Counted from the first letter of the stretch, positions 1-7,400 are shown. The stretch is DNA of 8,129 nt from Parachlamydiales bacterium (GCA_020050965.1 JAGVJV010000209.1:1-8129), one strand, 5' to 3'. Program-made: numbers and translations. The notes: generated by a model not told the origin, from the sequence alone.

Positions 1-341
1 ACGCCCGCTTGTGGATTGTTTTGAGCAGATTTGGCCAGTTCTGAGAGGAGCTGGGGAGAGACAATCGTGTCATTGTTCAGCAAAAGCAACAGTTCTCCGC
101 CACGTTTGATCGCCTCAACAAGTCCCCGGTTGTTACCTTCAGCAAAGCCTAGGTTTTTTTTATTTTCTAAAATAAGGAGGTGGGGAAAGCGGCCGCGGAT
201 TTGAGAGAGTGAATCATCGGTTGAACCGTTGTCTACTAGGAGGATTTCGTAATGGGGGTAGTCGATCTTTTCCAGCGAAGCGAGACATTCGAGGGTGTCA
301 GGGGCATTATTCCAATTGAGGATGATGACGATGATCTTAAT
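1..341 (-). CDS. Family 2 glycosyltransferase, N-terminal part (runs off left edge; apparent ATT start)
   Basis: The first 113 residues of a GT-A fold, family 2 glycosyltransferase can be read without a stop to the window edge. These enzymes transfer a sugar from a nucleotide-sugar donor, usually on the cytoplasmic side of the membrane in glycan or surface polysaccharide synthesis. Visible motifs are the first beta strand with ILNWNN (residues 7-12), the nucleotide-binding LLVDNGSTDDS (34-44), the NLGFAEGNNRG segment (63-73) and the DXD-equivalent LNND (88-91). This pattern matches the rhamnosyltransferase-like (WbbL/RfbN type) branch; donor and acceptor cannot be told. The reading frame is the same as lipA, and the codon right after the lipA TAA is ATT, followed by AAG ATC ATC GTC. 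Family members normally start Met-Lys-(I/V)..., so ATT sits exactly where the ATG should be. No in-frame ATG, GTG or TTG occurs near the conserved start and no clear Shine-Dalgarno sequence is visible, so translation probably depends on ribosomes finishing lipA. Function class is sure; the start is an inference. Confidence 0.92.
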   Translation of the reverse strand, partial: MKIIVIILNWNNAPDTLECLASLEKIDYPHYEILLVDNGSTDDSLSQIRGRFPHLLILENKKNLGFAEGNNRGLVEAIKRGGELLLLLNNDTIVSPQLLSELAKSAQNNPQAG

Positions 342-1244
342 TTAAGTGCTCACTTTTTCAAAAAGTTCAGCGGCATTGTAGCTAGAGCGTATGAAGGGGC
401 CGCAGTGCATGTATTTGACGCCGATTTTAAGGCCGTACTCTTCGTATTGCTTAAAAGTATCGGGATGGACAAATTCTTTTACCAGGAGCTTGCGTCGATT
501 AGCCTGCAGGTATTGGCCGATGGTGATAATCGCACACCCTGCGCGATGAAGATCTTCAATCGTCTCAAAGATCTCATCCGTGGTTTCGCTAAGCCCGACC
601 ATAATGCCCGATTTGACAAAGTCGGTTTTGCCAGAAGCCTTCACATAGCTCAAAAGCTCTAAGGTTCGTTCATAGGTAGCCTTGTGGCGTACTCGTGGAC
701 TTAATCGGCGGACCGTTTCGATGTTATAGTTATAGATTTCGGGGGTTTCATTCAGCACTAGGTCGATCGAAGTGTGTTTCCCTTCAAAATCGGAGGTGAG
801 CACTTCGATGGTGCAGCCCGGATTGACTTGACGCGTTTCCCGGATGATCGCGGCAATATGAGCACCTCCCCCATCTTCCAGATCATCGCGGGCGACCATG
901 GTGATCACGACGTGCTTGAGTCCCAACTCTTTTACCGAAAGGGCGATCCGCTTAGGCTCATCGGCTTCAGGGCCTTTGGGGGTTTTGGAGAAGTCGATAT
1001 CGCAAAAACCGCAATTGCGTGAGCATTCTTTGCCAAGCGCTAAAAAAGTGGCTGTCTTTTTTGAGTAGCACTCAAAGCGATTGGGGCACTTGGCCTCTTC
1101 GCAGACGGTGTTCAATCCATATTTTTTGAGCAGTTCGCCCGTTTTGTGCAGTGCGCCACCTGCAGGCAGCTTCCGATGGAGCCAGGAAGGGAACCGTCCG
1201 ATATCTTCTTCAGGATTTGGTGGGAGGACATTCAGCTTATTCAT
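342..1244 (-). CDS. lipA: Lipoyl synthase LipA (radical SAM), complete, 300 aa
   Basis: LipA inserts two sulfur atoms into the octanoyl chain bound to the lipoyl domains of 2-oxoacid dehydrogenase E2 subunits (and GcvH), using S-adenosylmethionine and two 4Fe-4S clusters in the cytoplasm. All ligands are present: the LipA-specific auxiliary cluster cysteines C48, C53 and C59 (CEEAKCPNRFEC), the radical SAM cysteines C74, C78 and C81 (CSRNCGFC), and the C-terminal RSSY (286-289) whose serine ligates the auxiliary cluster. The length is usual for the family. The start is the ATG at 1244-1242: it overlaps the lpdA stop as ATGA, has AAGGA just upstream, and gives the expected N-terminus. An in-frame ATG at 1352 would add 36 low-complexity residues translated out of frame from lpdA and is rejected. 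The gene is cotranscribed with and probably translationally coupled to lpdA; a glycosyltransferase follows without any spacer. No lipB or lplA is in the window, so the source of the octanoyl group is not shown. Confidence 0.98.
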   Translation of the reverse strand: MNKLNVLPPNPEEDIGRFPSWLHRKLPAGGALHKTGELLKKYGLNTVCEEAKCPNRFECYSKKTATFLALGKECSRNCGFCDIDFSKTPKGPEADEPKRIALSVKELGLKHVVITMVARDDLEDGGGAHIAAIIRETRQVNPGCTIEVLTSDFEGKHTSIDLVLNETPEIYNYNIETVRRLSPRVRHKATYERTLELLSYVKASGKTDFVKSGIMVGLSETTDEIFETIEDLHRAGCAIITIGQYLQANRRKLLVKEFVHPDTFKQYEEYGLKIGVKYMHCGPFIRSSYNAAELFEKVST

Positions 1245-2641
1245 CTTTTCCTTCGGGGAGGCAGGTGAATCGGCGTCTCCAATGCGAGAAGAGCCGCTTC
1301 CATCCAGGCTTCTGCTACTGTGGGGTGCGCGTGGATTGTATCGGCGACACATTCGGCAGTCAATTCGTTGTTGATCGCAAGAGCCATTTCGGCAATCAGC
1401 GTCGCCGCCTCATGGCCGACTACTTGTGCGCCGAGAATTTGCCCGGTCTTTTTGTCGATGATCACTTCAGCAAAACCTTCGGTGTCGATCGTCGCAATCG
1501 ATTTTCCAAGCGCTTGGAAAGGGAATTGGCCGACCACTGCATCGTAGCCGGCAGCTTTCGCCTGCTCGAGCGTCATCCCGACAATCGCAATTTCGGGCGT
1601 AGTGAAAATGACAGCGGGGACTGCATTGTAGTGCATATCCATGGGCCGTCCGATGATATTGGAGGCTGCGACGATTCCTTGGTGGCTTGCGACGTGGGCA
1701 AGAAGCACTTGTCCAGTCACATCGCCGATCGCGTAAATGCCGGGGACATTGGTTTGCATCCTGCCATTGACGGCAATTGCCCCTTTGTCGCTGACTTTGA
1801 CGCCTGCTTTTTCAAGCCCTAAATTGCTCGAGTTGACTTTTCTGCCGACAGAGACAAGTGCCAAATCGGCGTAGAGCGATTCAGCATCCCTTAATTTGAT
1901 TTCAACTCCTTCGCCCGAGTGCTGGATCCCCTCGACGAAAACATTGGTCTGGATGGTGATTCCTTGCTTTTTAAAGGCACTTGAAAGAGCTGTGCCTACC
2001 GCTTTGCCTTGGAGAGACAAGATTTCTGGTAGCGCTTCTAAAATTGTTACCTGTACACCCAATGCGGCATACAGAGATGCAAACTCACAGCCGATGTAAC
2101 CCCCGCCAATGATAGCGAGCGATTTAGGCAGCTTAGTCAGTTCTAAAATCGAACTGGAATTGAGGATCCGTTTGTGATCGCAAGGAAAAGCAGGAATATC
2201 GAGCGGCTCAGAACCTGTGGCGATGATGATGTTTTCCGACTCGATCATCAGATTTTCTGCACCGCTTACCTTCAGTTCGGTGGGTGACATAAATTCAGCT
2301 TTGCCGTGGATGATGGTGATTTTATTGCTTTGCAGCAACCCGCCTAAGCTCTTGCGGATTTTTTCGACGACTTGATCTTTTCGGGTCTTCATTTTGGAAA
2401 AGTCAAAAGAGATATTGCCAACTGAAATGCCATACTCTTCTGCTTTGTGGATTTTCTCCATGACCTGCGCATTTGCTAGAAGTGTTTTAGTTGGTATACA
2501 CCCGACATTCAAGCAACTTCCGCCGAGAAAATTCTTTTCAACGATAGCGACATTCTTCCCATTTTGCGCCGCTTTGATTGCAGCAACATAGCCGCCCGGG
2601 CCCGATCCAATCACTACGACGTCAAATCTTTTCTTTTCCAT
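1241..2641 (-). CDS. lpdA: Dihydrolipoamide dehydrogenase (E3), complete, 466 aa
   Basis: This is the FAD-dependent E3 subunit that re-oxidises dihydrolipoyl groups with NAD+ in the pyruvate and 2-oxoglutarate dehydrogenase complexes and, where present, the glycine cleavage system. In order: the FAD-binding GSGPGG (12-17), the redox-active disulfide GGSCLNVGC (C43 and C48), the ATG of the central FAD contact (141-143), the NAD-binding IIGGGYIGCEFASLY (177-191), the second FAD motif YAIGD (303-307), and the C-terminal interface domain with HAHPTVAE (437-444), where H439 and E444 form the catalytic base pair for the partner subunit. Length and all catalytic residues are normal. The ATG at 2641 is preceded by GAGG 6 bases upstream. 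It is the first gene of the lpdA-lipA-glycosyltransferase unit; pairing E3 with lipoyl synthase is functionally logical. No E1 or E2 gene is in the window, so the same E3 probably serves several complexes (inference). The other HAHPT-type disulfide reductases (mercuric reductase, glutathione reductase) are disfavoured by the sequence around both motifs. Confidence 0.98.
   Translation of the reverse strand: MEKKRFDVVVIGSGPGGYVAAIKAAQNGKNVAIVEKNFLGGSCLNVGCIPTKTLLANAQVMEKIHKAEEYGISVGNISFDFSKMKTRKDQVVEKIRKSLGGLLQSNKITIIHGKAEFMSPTELKVSGAENLMIESENIIIATGSEPLDIPAFPCDHKRILNSSSILELTKLPKSLAIIGGGYIGCEFASLYAALGVQVTILEALPEILSLQGKAVGTALSSAFKKQGITIQTNVFVEGIQHSGEGVEIKLRDAESLYADLALVSVGRKVNSSNLGLEKAGVKVSDKGAIAVNGRMQTNVPGIYAIGDVTGQVLLAHVASHQGIVAASNIIGRPMDMHYNAVPAVIFTTPEIAIVGMTLEQAKAAGYDAVVGQFPFQALGKSIATIDTEGFAEVIIDKKTGQILGAQVVGHEAATLIAEMALAINNELTAECVADTIHAHPTVAEAWMEAALLALETPIHLPPRRKR
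1249..1253 (-). promoter_or_regulatory. Ribosome binding site of lipA, deciding its start
   Basis: AAGGA (minus strand) lies 4 bases before the ATG at 1244-1242, inside the last codons of lpdA. It supports the short 300-residue LipA over the upstream in-frame ATG at 1352. Confidence 0.65.
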
Positions 2642-2643
2642 TG

Positions 2644-2669
2644 CATACCTCGTTTATACCAAGTATACC
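2644..2669 (-). repeat. Three GGTAT(A/G) direct repeats in the lpdA leader/promoter
   Basis: On the minus strand GGTATA (2669-2664), GGTATA (2660-2655) and GGTATG (2649-2644) follow each other at steps of 9 and 11 bases. The first overlaps the proposed -10 box of lpdA and the last overlaps its GAGG ribosome binding site. They could form an operator-like element or simply be chance in an AT-rich leader; there is no direct evidence of binding. Confidence 0.2.
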
Positions 2670-2690
2670 TAGTGCTGAAAAATTAGTGAA
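2662..2690 (-). promoter_or_regulatory. Predicted promoter of the lpdA-lipA-glycosyltransferase unit
   Basis: A minus-strand TTCACT (2690-2685) and TATACT (2667-2662) are separated by exactly 17 bases. The -10 box matches 5 of 6 and the -35 box 4 of 6 positions of the sigma-70-type consensus. Transcription would start near 2655, giving a leader of about 14 bases before the lpdA ATG. The region is the only intergenic DNA upstream of the unit. Weak boxes for the divergent plus-strand gene (TTGCAT at 2641-2646, TATACC at 2664-2669, 17 apart) overlap it and are much less convincing. Confidence 0.4.
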
Positions 2691-2721
2691 AGTTTTATCC
2701 TTTTTGTGAGAAGATGGGACC

Positions 2722-3231
2722 ATGAAAACTGTAGATAAAGAAAAAATGTGTCTGAGCTGCGAGGGGAGAATCCCCCAGAATGCAGAGAAATGTTCCTATT
2801 GCGGAGCAGAGCAAAAAAATTCCTATCGGGCGCCGATCTTTCAAAATCAATCTTTGGAAGACAGCCTGACCTCGCTTTATACGCCGCCCTATCAAGGAAA
2901 ACGGCCCCAATTTACTCATGCAGAAGAACAACAGCCCCTCCAAAGTTTAGAGCCTATGTACAAAAATGTGACTGAAGAAAAACCGCAGATGGAACCTCTT
3001 TTTGGATCTGAGGCCAAAGAGGAAGAAGAGCAAAAGCAAAGCAGCCTATTGCCAACTGCGCTGCTATTTGCTGGCGCCAATTTTTTGTTCTTAGGATTGT
3101 TACAATTGCTATTTTCGAAAAATGGTGTGCTGCGCCTTGAATGGAATGCGCACTACTGGTTCCTCTATTGTATCTTGAGCGCGCCTTGTCTCTTTTTTGG
3201 TTACAAGAAATTTAAAGAACTCAAAGATTAA
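2722..3231 (+). CDS. Unrecognised zinc-ribbon protein with two C-terminal membrane helices, 169 aa
   Basis: I do not recognise a named family. The N-terminus holds a compact zinc ribbon, C10-LS-C13 and C24-SY-C27, of the type that opens many small bacterial membrane proteins. Next is a polar, probably disordered linker (about 30-108) rich in Gln, Pro and Glu with an acidic run at 99-103, and then two hydrophobic segments, about 109-131 and 144-161, ending in a short basic tail (YKKFKELKD). This predicts a hairpin in the inner membrane with both the zinc ribbon and the C-terminus in the cytoplasm. The start ATG is preceded by only a weak GAGAAG at 8 bases. The gene is divergent from lpdA and convergent with the transporter gene, sharing the TTAA stop palindrome. 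From memory, Chlamydia has a hypothetical gene (CT556) in the same place beside lpdA, so it may be a conserved chlamydial protein; this needs a search. Coding status is well supported by the paired cysteines and clean helices. Confidence 0.82.
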   Translation: MKTVDKEKMCLSCEGRIPQNAEKCSYCGAEQKNSYRAPIFQNQSLEDSLTSLYTPPYQGKRPQFTHAEEQQPLQSLEPMYKNVTEEKPQMEPLFGSEAKEEEEQKQSSLLPTALLFAGANFLFLGLLQLLFSKNGVLRLEWNAHYWFLYCILSAPCLFFGYKKFKELKD

Positions 3232-4442
3232 ATTCTTTCACTTCGTGCATCCAAAGCATATCTTCCATGTGCGGCGATCAGTTGCACAGAGGCTAGACCG
3301 CACAGCACTGCCCCCATCAACAATGCAGCAGTCGGATTGAAAGCTGTGCACAGCAAAGACCCGCAAATCGGGGCAAATAGCCCTCTAAATCCCACTGTCA
3401 CCACATTCACTGAGCTGTAGGCAGAACTGTCCTCTTGTTTGGCAAAAAGTGGGCCAGAGAGGTGCCAGGAGAGCTCGCTGCCGGCCTGCATTACCCCATA
3501 GATCAAGTAGGCGATGTAGACCCAGGCGATTTGCACTTGAGCAAAGAGCAGCAAGAGTGGGAATAGGGCTGCGAGGAGGGTGACGAGGGCGCTCAGGCGA
3601 TAGATACGGAGACGATCCATCCAACGGGCCCAGAAATTGCTGGTGAGGGCAAAACCGATCCCTTTGCATGTAGCGATCGCTGCGGCTAGGGCAGTGTAGG
3701 AAAGAGACAATTCTTTGATAAAGAAGTCGGGCAGGGCGGGTTGCATGAGCATGAGGCCGCCGCCGCCGAGCATAAAGCCAATCTGGTAGCGGGTAAAGTC
3801 GGGCCTGGTTTTGAGCAGATGCCAGCTGTTTTTCCAGGGGCGGAGTAGAGCAGCTTTGATATCGAAAGGGATTTTTTTTGGGGGCGCTTTGGTGGTGGGG
3901 ATAAGCAGCAAGAAGAGGGTAGCGATGAAGCTGAGGAGGGCGGTGAGGGGGAAGAGCAGGCGCCAGGAGCCGGGCTCTAAGTCCATCCAGCGGCCAAAAA
4001 GGATCGGCAAAAGCGCTCCGCCGACATTGGAGAGGATAGAGCCGTAGGAGAAGGTCTGGTGTCTCTTCTTTTCGCTCATGTTTCTTTTGAGGATCTCCAT
4101 CCAGGCAGGAATGATCCCTCTCTTGAGCATCAGAAAAATCGCTCCTGCAGCTACGACAAACCAGGGGTTGTCGATAAAGGGGAAGAAGAAGAAGGGAAGG
4201 TGGCCGATGAGGGTAGCGAGAATGATGTTAGAGCGCAGCCGATCGGGCCGGTTATAGACCAGTGCACTCCAATAAGGAGAAAAGAGCGAAAGTACCGGTT
4301 TTAAAGCAATTAAGCAGGTGATTTGCAGATAGGTAGCGTTTAGATCTTTGCTGAGAATAAAAAGGAGAAGAGCATACATGCCCCAAAAGGGAGCTTTTAG
4401 GAGGCTTGTCCAAATAAAGGCATGCGCCGTTCTATTTTCCAT
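3228..4442 (-). CDS. Major facilitator superfamily transporter, complete, 404 aa
   Basis: A polytopic membrane protein with about twelve hydrophobic segments (near 9-31, 39-62, 70-90, 93-107, 131-152, 161-181, 218-240, 249-268, 282-300, 303-325, 343-366 and 370-391). A longer hydrophilic loop at about 183-217 separates two six-helix halves, as in MFS carriers. Loops after helices 2 and 8 carry degenerate forms of the MFS GxxxDRxGRR motif: LVYNRPDRLRSN (61-72) and ARWMDRLRIYRL (272-283). The two similar loops support a duplicated MFS fold, but the substrate cannot be inferred; intracellular chlamydiae use such carriers for import of host metabolites and for efflux. The ATG at 4442 is 3 bases after the secA stop and has no Shine-Dalgarno sequence, so it is probably read from the secA message by translational coupling. 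Its TAA overlaps the stop codon of the convergent zinc-ribbon gene. No frameshift or truncation is seen. Confidence 0.9.
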   Translation of the reverse strand: MENRTAHAFIWTSLLKAPFWGMYALLLFILSKDLNATYLQITCLIALKPVLSLFSPYWSALVYNRPDRLRSNIILATLIGHLPFFFFPFIDNPWFVVAAGAIFLMLKRGIIPAWMEILKRNMSEKKRHQTFSYGSILSNVGGALLPILFGRWMDLEPGSWRLLFPLTALLSFIATLFLLLIPTTKAPPKKIPFDIKAALLRPWKNSWHLLKTRPDFTRYQIGFMLGGGGLMLMQPALPDFFIKELSLSYTALAAAIATCKGIGFALTSNFWARWMDRLRIYRLSALVTLLAALFPLLLLFAQVQIAWVYIAYLIYGVMQAGSELSWHLSGPLFAKQEDSSAYSSVNVVTVGFRGLFAPICGSLLCTAFNPTAALLMGAVLCGLASVQLIAAHGRYALDARSERI

Positions 4443-4445
4443 TTT

Positions 4446-7400
4446 TTAATTGTCAAAGTCGAGCTTAGACAGATCGATCATCGGTCTTTGCTCCATTTTA
4501 ATCTGCTGCGCAGGTTGTTTTTTCTTCGCACGGGGCAGATCGATGGTTTGGACCGGCTGGTCCTCGGGCATTCTCATTTCAAATTTGAAAAGAGTATGAG
4601 CGATTTCCACCTTAATCTCGCGGCTTAAAGCATCAAACAGAGCAAATGCCTCATGTTTAAACTCGAGGAGAGGATCCTTTTGTCCAATCGAGCGGACATT
4701 GACCTCAACGCGCAAGTGATCGATGTGGAGCAGATGTTCTTGCCAGCGGGCGTCGATTGTGCGGATCAACATGTTGCGGATCACCTCACAGAGGATTGCA
4801 CCAGCATCCACTTCATTGGACATGTTAGGATTCATTGCCCGGTGCATCTCTTCAATCGCTTTTTTCTGATGCTCGATTTTGTGTCTAAACGCCTCTAACA
4901 CCTTCTCTGAAGCCAGTTTTTCGATCTCTTCTGCTGTGAGATGGTCATTGTCAAACTCTTTGGCGTCGAAGGTGATGGGGAAATGGGTCGCTAATTGCTG
5001 CCGATAGCCTTGGGTATTCCAGTTGGAAGAGCGGCTAGTGAAGTATTCGGCTGACATGTCCATGCACACATGCTCGAGGATCTCCTCGGCAATTGGCACG
5101 GGGTTTTGTGTATGGATCACTTCATTGCGGAAAGCGTAAATTTCTTCCCGCTGTTTGTTCATCACATCGTCGTATTCGAGAGTATGCTTGCGCATGGCGT
5201 AGTTGCGCTGCTCGATCCTCTTCTGCGCCGTTTCGATCGAAGAATTGAGCACTGGAGCGGAGATCGGCTCCCCTTCTGGTGGACGGAATCTCTGGAGGAA
5301 CATTGTAATACGCGGAGAGGTGAATAGGCGCATCAGCGTATCTTCAAATGAGACGTAGAACTTGGAAGTTCCCGGATCCCCTTGACGTGCGCAGCGGCCT
5401 CGTAGCTGACGGTCGATGCGGCGCGATTGGTGACGCGTCGTTCCGATCACATGCAGACCACCCTTAGCGGCGACCCCGTCTTTGAGCTTAATGTCGGTCC
5501 CTCGTCCAGCCATATTAGTGGCGACAGTGATGGCACCCTCTTTACCCGCATCAGCGACGATTTCGGCCTCTTTGGCGTGGTTTTTCGCATTGAGGACCGT
5601 ATGGGGTAGCTTATTTTGACGCAAGATGCGAGATAATTTTTCTGAGACTTCGACCGATTCGGTTCCGATCAAGATCGGGCGCCCAGTGGCATGGATCACG
5701 GCAATATCAGCGACCATTGCATTGTACTTTTCCCTCTCAGTCATGAAAATGACATCGTCGGCATCGGCTCGGACGCACTTTTTATTGCAAGGGATTGCGA
5801 CCACTTCAAGTTTGTAGATCTCTTTAAACTCATTGGCCTCGGTCATCGCCGTACCAGTCATCCCCGCCAGCTTTTTGTATTGACGGAAGTAGTTCTGCAG
5901 CGTGATCGTCGCATAGGTTTGCGTTTCGCCCTGGATCTTAACCCCTTCTTTGGCTTCAATTGCTTGGTGCAAGCCATCTGAGAAGCGTCTTCCTGGCTGC
6001 GGACGGCCCGTGTTCTCATCGATGATGACGATTTTGCCTTCATCTACGATGTAATCGACATCTTTTTCCATCAGCAAATGGGCGCGGAGCATTTGGCGCA
6101 AGTTGTGCGATCGTTCCTTTCTCTTCGCATCGGCCTCGCGGATATTGACCTTTCTTTGGAGCTTATCCTGCTCATCGAGACCTGGCATTGCATCGATTTC
6201 AGCATATTCATGTCCTAAATCGAACATCGTGAAGTCGCTCTCAGAAGCCCCTGCTTGAGACTCGACCCAATAGTGGATCCCTTTATCGGTCAGTTCATAT
6301 TCATTGGCCTTCTCATCGACGATCAAATAGAGCTGAGCTAAAACACTGAGCCGCTCTTGCTTATTGGGCTCTCCATAGAAGTAAATATCGAGTTTGTCGA
6401 TTTCAGAACGCAAATCGGGATTTTCTTTGGCCCGCTTTAAAATTTTATTCTGAGGGTTTCCTTTGCTGACCAGCCACAGATTCTGCAGCGCTTCTTGAAA
6501 TTCTTTTTCCTCGGGTTTCGATAGCTTTTTCTTCACTTCAGATTCTTCAAAGATGCCCAATTTGTCGAGGACTTTGCGCGCATCGGTCGCCAGCTTATTG
6601 CATAGATCTCGCTGCTCCTTGACGACATTGGTCACAGGATCGCTTAAGACCCCGTACATCTGGGTTGACTCATTAGTCGGCCCCGAAATGATCAGCGGAG
6701 TGCGTGCCTCATCGATCAGGATCGAGTCAATTTCGTCGACAATCGCATAATAATAGCCGCGCTGGCATTGGTCCTGAGCGTTTTGTGCCATCGAGTTATC
6801 GCGCAGATAGTCAAAGCCAAACTCGGAAGACGTTCCATAGACGATATCGGCCATGTAAACCGATTTGCGCATATGAGGGGGTGTGCTATTGACCAGAGAT
6901 TCTACCCGCAGACCCAAAAAGCGGAAAATGGCTCCGATCCACTCGCAGTCGCGTTGAGCCAGATAGTCGTTCACAGTGACCAAGTGGACAGGTTGGCCCG
7001 TAAGTGCGTTCAAATAGAGCGGCAGCGAGGCAGTGAGCGTCTTCCCTTCGCCCGTCTGCATCTCGGCGATCGACCCATAGTGCAAGAAAATCCCGCCCAG
7101 AAGCTGGACATCGTAGGGGATCATGTCCCATTTTTGATCATAGCCTGAGACGTGGACGTCGGTTCCCATCAATCGGCGGCAGGCGTTTTTGACGACGGCG
7201 TAGGCCTCAATGAGCAGATCATTGAGACTCTCACCCTTGGCGAGGCGCTCTTTAAACTCTTGTGTTTTAGCCTTAACCTGCGCATCTGTAAGGGGTTGCA
7301 GCGCTACTTCAGCCTCGTTAATTTTTTTGACGAGCTTACTATATTTTTTGATTAGGCGCCCTTGAGCTGTCCCAAAAATTTTTTTAAAAATGCCGAGCAT
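4446..7400 (-). CDS. secA: Protein translocase ATPase SecA, complete, 984 aa
   Basis: SecA is the cytoplasmic motor that drives unfolded preproteins through SecYEG by ATP hydrolysis. Numbered from the ATG at 7400: Walker A QTGEGKT (115-121), Walker B VDEIDSILIDEARTP (221-235), the motif GMTGTAMTEANEF (513-525), GTESVE (579-584), NMAGRGTDIKL (629-639) and the arginine-finger region RQLRGRCARQGDPG (664-677). The helical scaffold follows with EYDDVMNKQR (742-751), and the C-terminal part has WQEHLLHIDHLR (886-897). An extra segment of roughly 120 residues (about 252-373) explains the length above the 901 of E. coli; similar segments are known in chlamydial and Bacteroidetes SecA. The usual RGRSGRQGD reads RGRCARQGD here. 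The protein ends LSKLDFDN with no zinc-binding CxC...CH tail, so SecB-type tail contacts are not expected. The ATG at 7400 gives MLGIFKKIFGT, the normal SecA N-terminus, with GGA 4 bases upstream; a GTG at 7409 would add only three residues. It heads a unit with the MFS gene. Confidence 0.98.
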   Translation of the reverse strand: MLGIFKKIFGTAQGRLIKKYSKLVKKINEAEVALQPLTDAQVKAKTQEFKERLAKGESLNDLLIEAYAVVKNACRRLMGTDVHVSGYDQKWDMIPYDVQLLGGIFLHYGSIAEMQTGEGKTLTASLPLYLNALTGQPVHLVTVNDYLAQRDCEWIGAIFRFLGLRVESLVNSTPPHMRKSVYMADIVYGTSSEFGFDYLRDNSMAQNAQDQCQRGYYYAIVDEIDSILIDEARTPLIISGPTNESTQMYGVLSDPVTNVVKEQRDLCNKLATDARKVLDKLGIFEESEVKKKLSKPEEKEFQEALQNLWLVSKGNPQNKILKRAKENPDLRSEIDKLDIYFYGEPNKQERLSVLAQLYLIVDEKANEYELTDKGIHYWVESQAGASESDFTMFDLGHEYAEIDAMPGLDEQDKLQRKVNIREADAKRKERSHNLRQMLRAHLLMEKDVDYIVDEGKIVIIDENTGRPQPGRRFSDGLHQAIEAKEGVKIQGETQTYATITLQNYFRQYKKLAGMTGTAMTEANEFKEIYKLEVVAIPCNKKCVRADADDVIFMTEREKYNAMVADIAVIHATGRPILIGTESVEVSEKLSRILRQNKLPHTVLNAKNHAKEAEIVADAGKEGAITVATNMAGRGTDIKLKDGVAAKGGLHVIGTTRHQSRRIDRQLRGRCARQGDPGTSKFYVSFEDTLMRLFTSPRITMFLQRFRPPEGEPISAPVLNSSIETAQKRIEQRNYAMRKHTLEYDDVMNKQREEIYAFRNEVIHTQNPVPIAEEILEHVCMDMSAEYFTSRSSNWNTQGYRQQLATHFPITFDAKEFDNDHLTAEEIEKLASEKVLEAFRHKIEHQKKAIEEMHRAMNPNMSNEVDAGAILCEVIRNMLIRTIDARWQEHLLHIDHLRVEVNVRSIGQKDPLLEFKHEAFALFDALSREIKVEIAHTLFKFEMRMPEDQPVQTIDLPRAKKKQPAQQIKMEQRPMIDLSKLDFDN

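Noticed and set aside
252..662. A 136-codon plus-strand frame antisense to lipA and the glycosyltransferase
   Set aside because: It is a shadow of two genes with full conserved motifs on the other strand.
1245..1352. A 36-residue N-terminal extension of LipA from the ATG at 1352
   Set aside because: It lies wholly inside lpdA in another frame, is Ser/Arg/Pro-rich with no LipA similarity, and a better start with AAGGA and an ATGA overlap exists at 1244.
1151..1822. A 223-codon plus-strand frame antisense to lpdA and the start of lipA
   Set aside because: lpdA has every catalytic motif on the minus strand; the antisense frame has no domain and no start signals.
3214..3238. AAAGAA ... TTCTTT inverted repeat at the convergent gene ends as a two-way terminator
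   Set aside because: The 6-base AT-rich stem with a 13-base loop is too weak and lacks a following T run on either strand.
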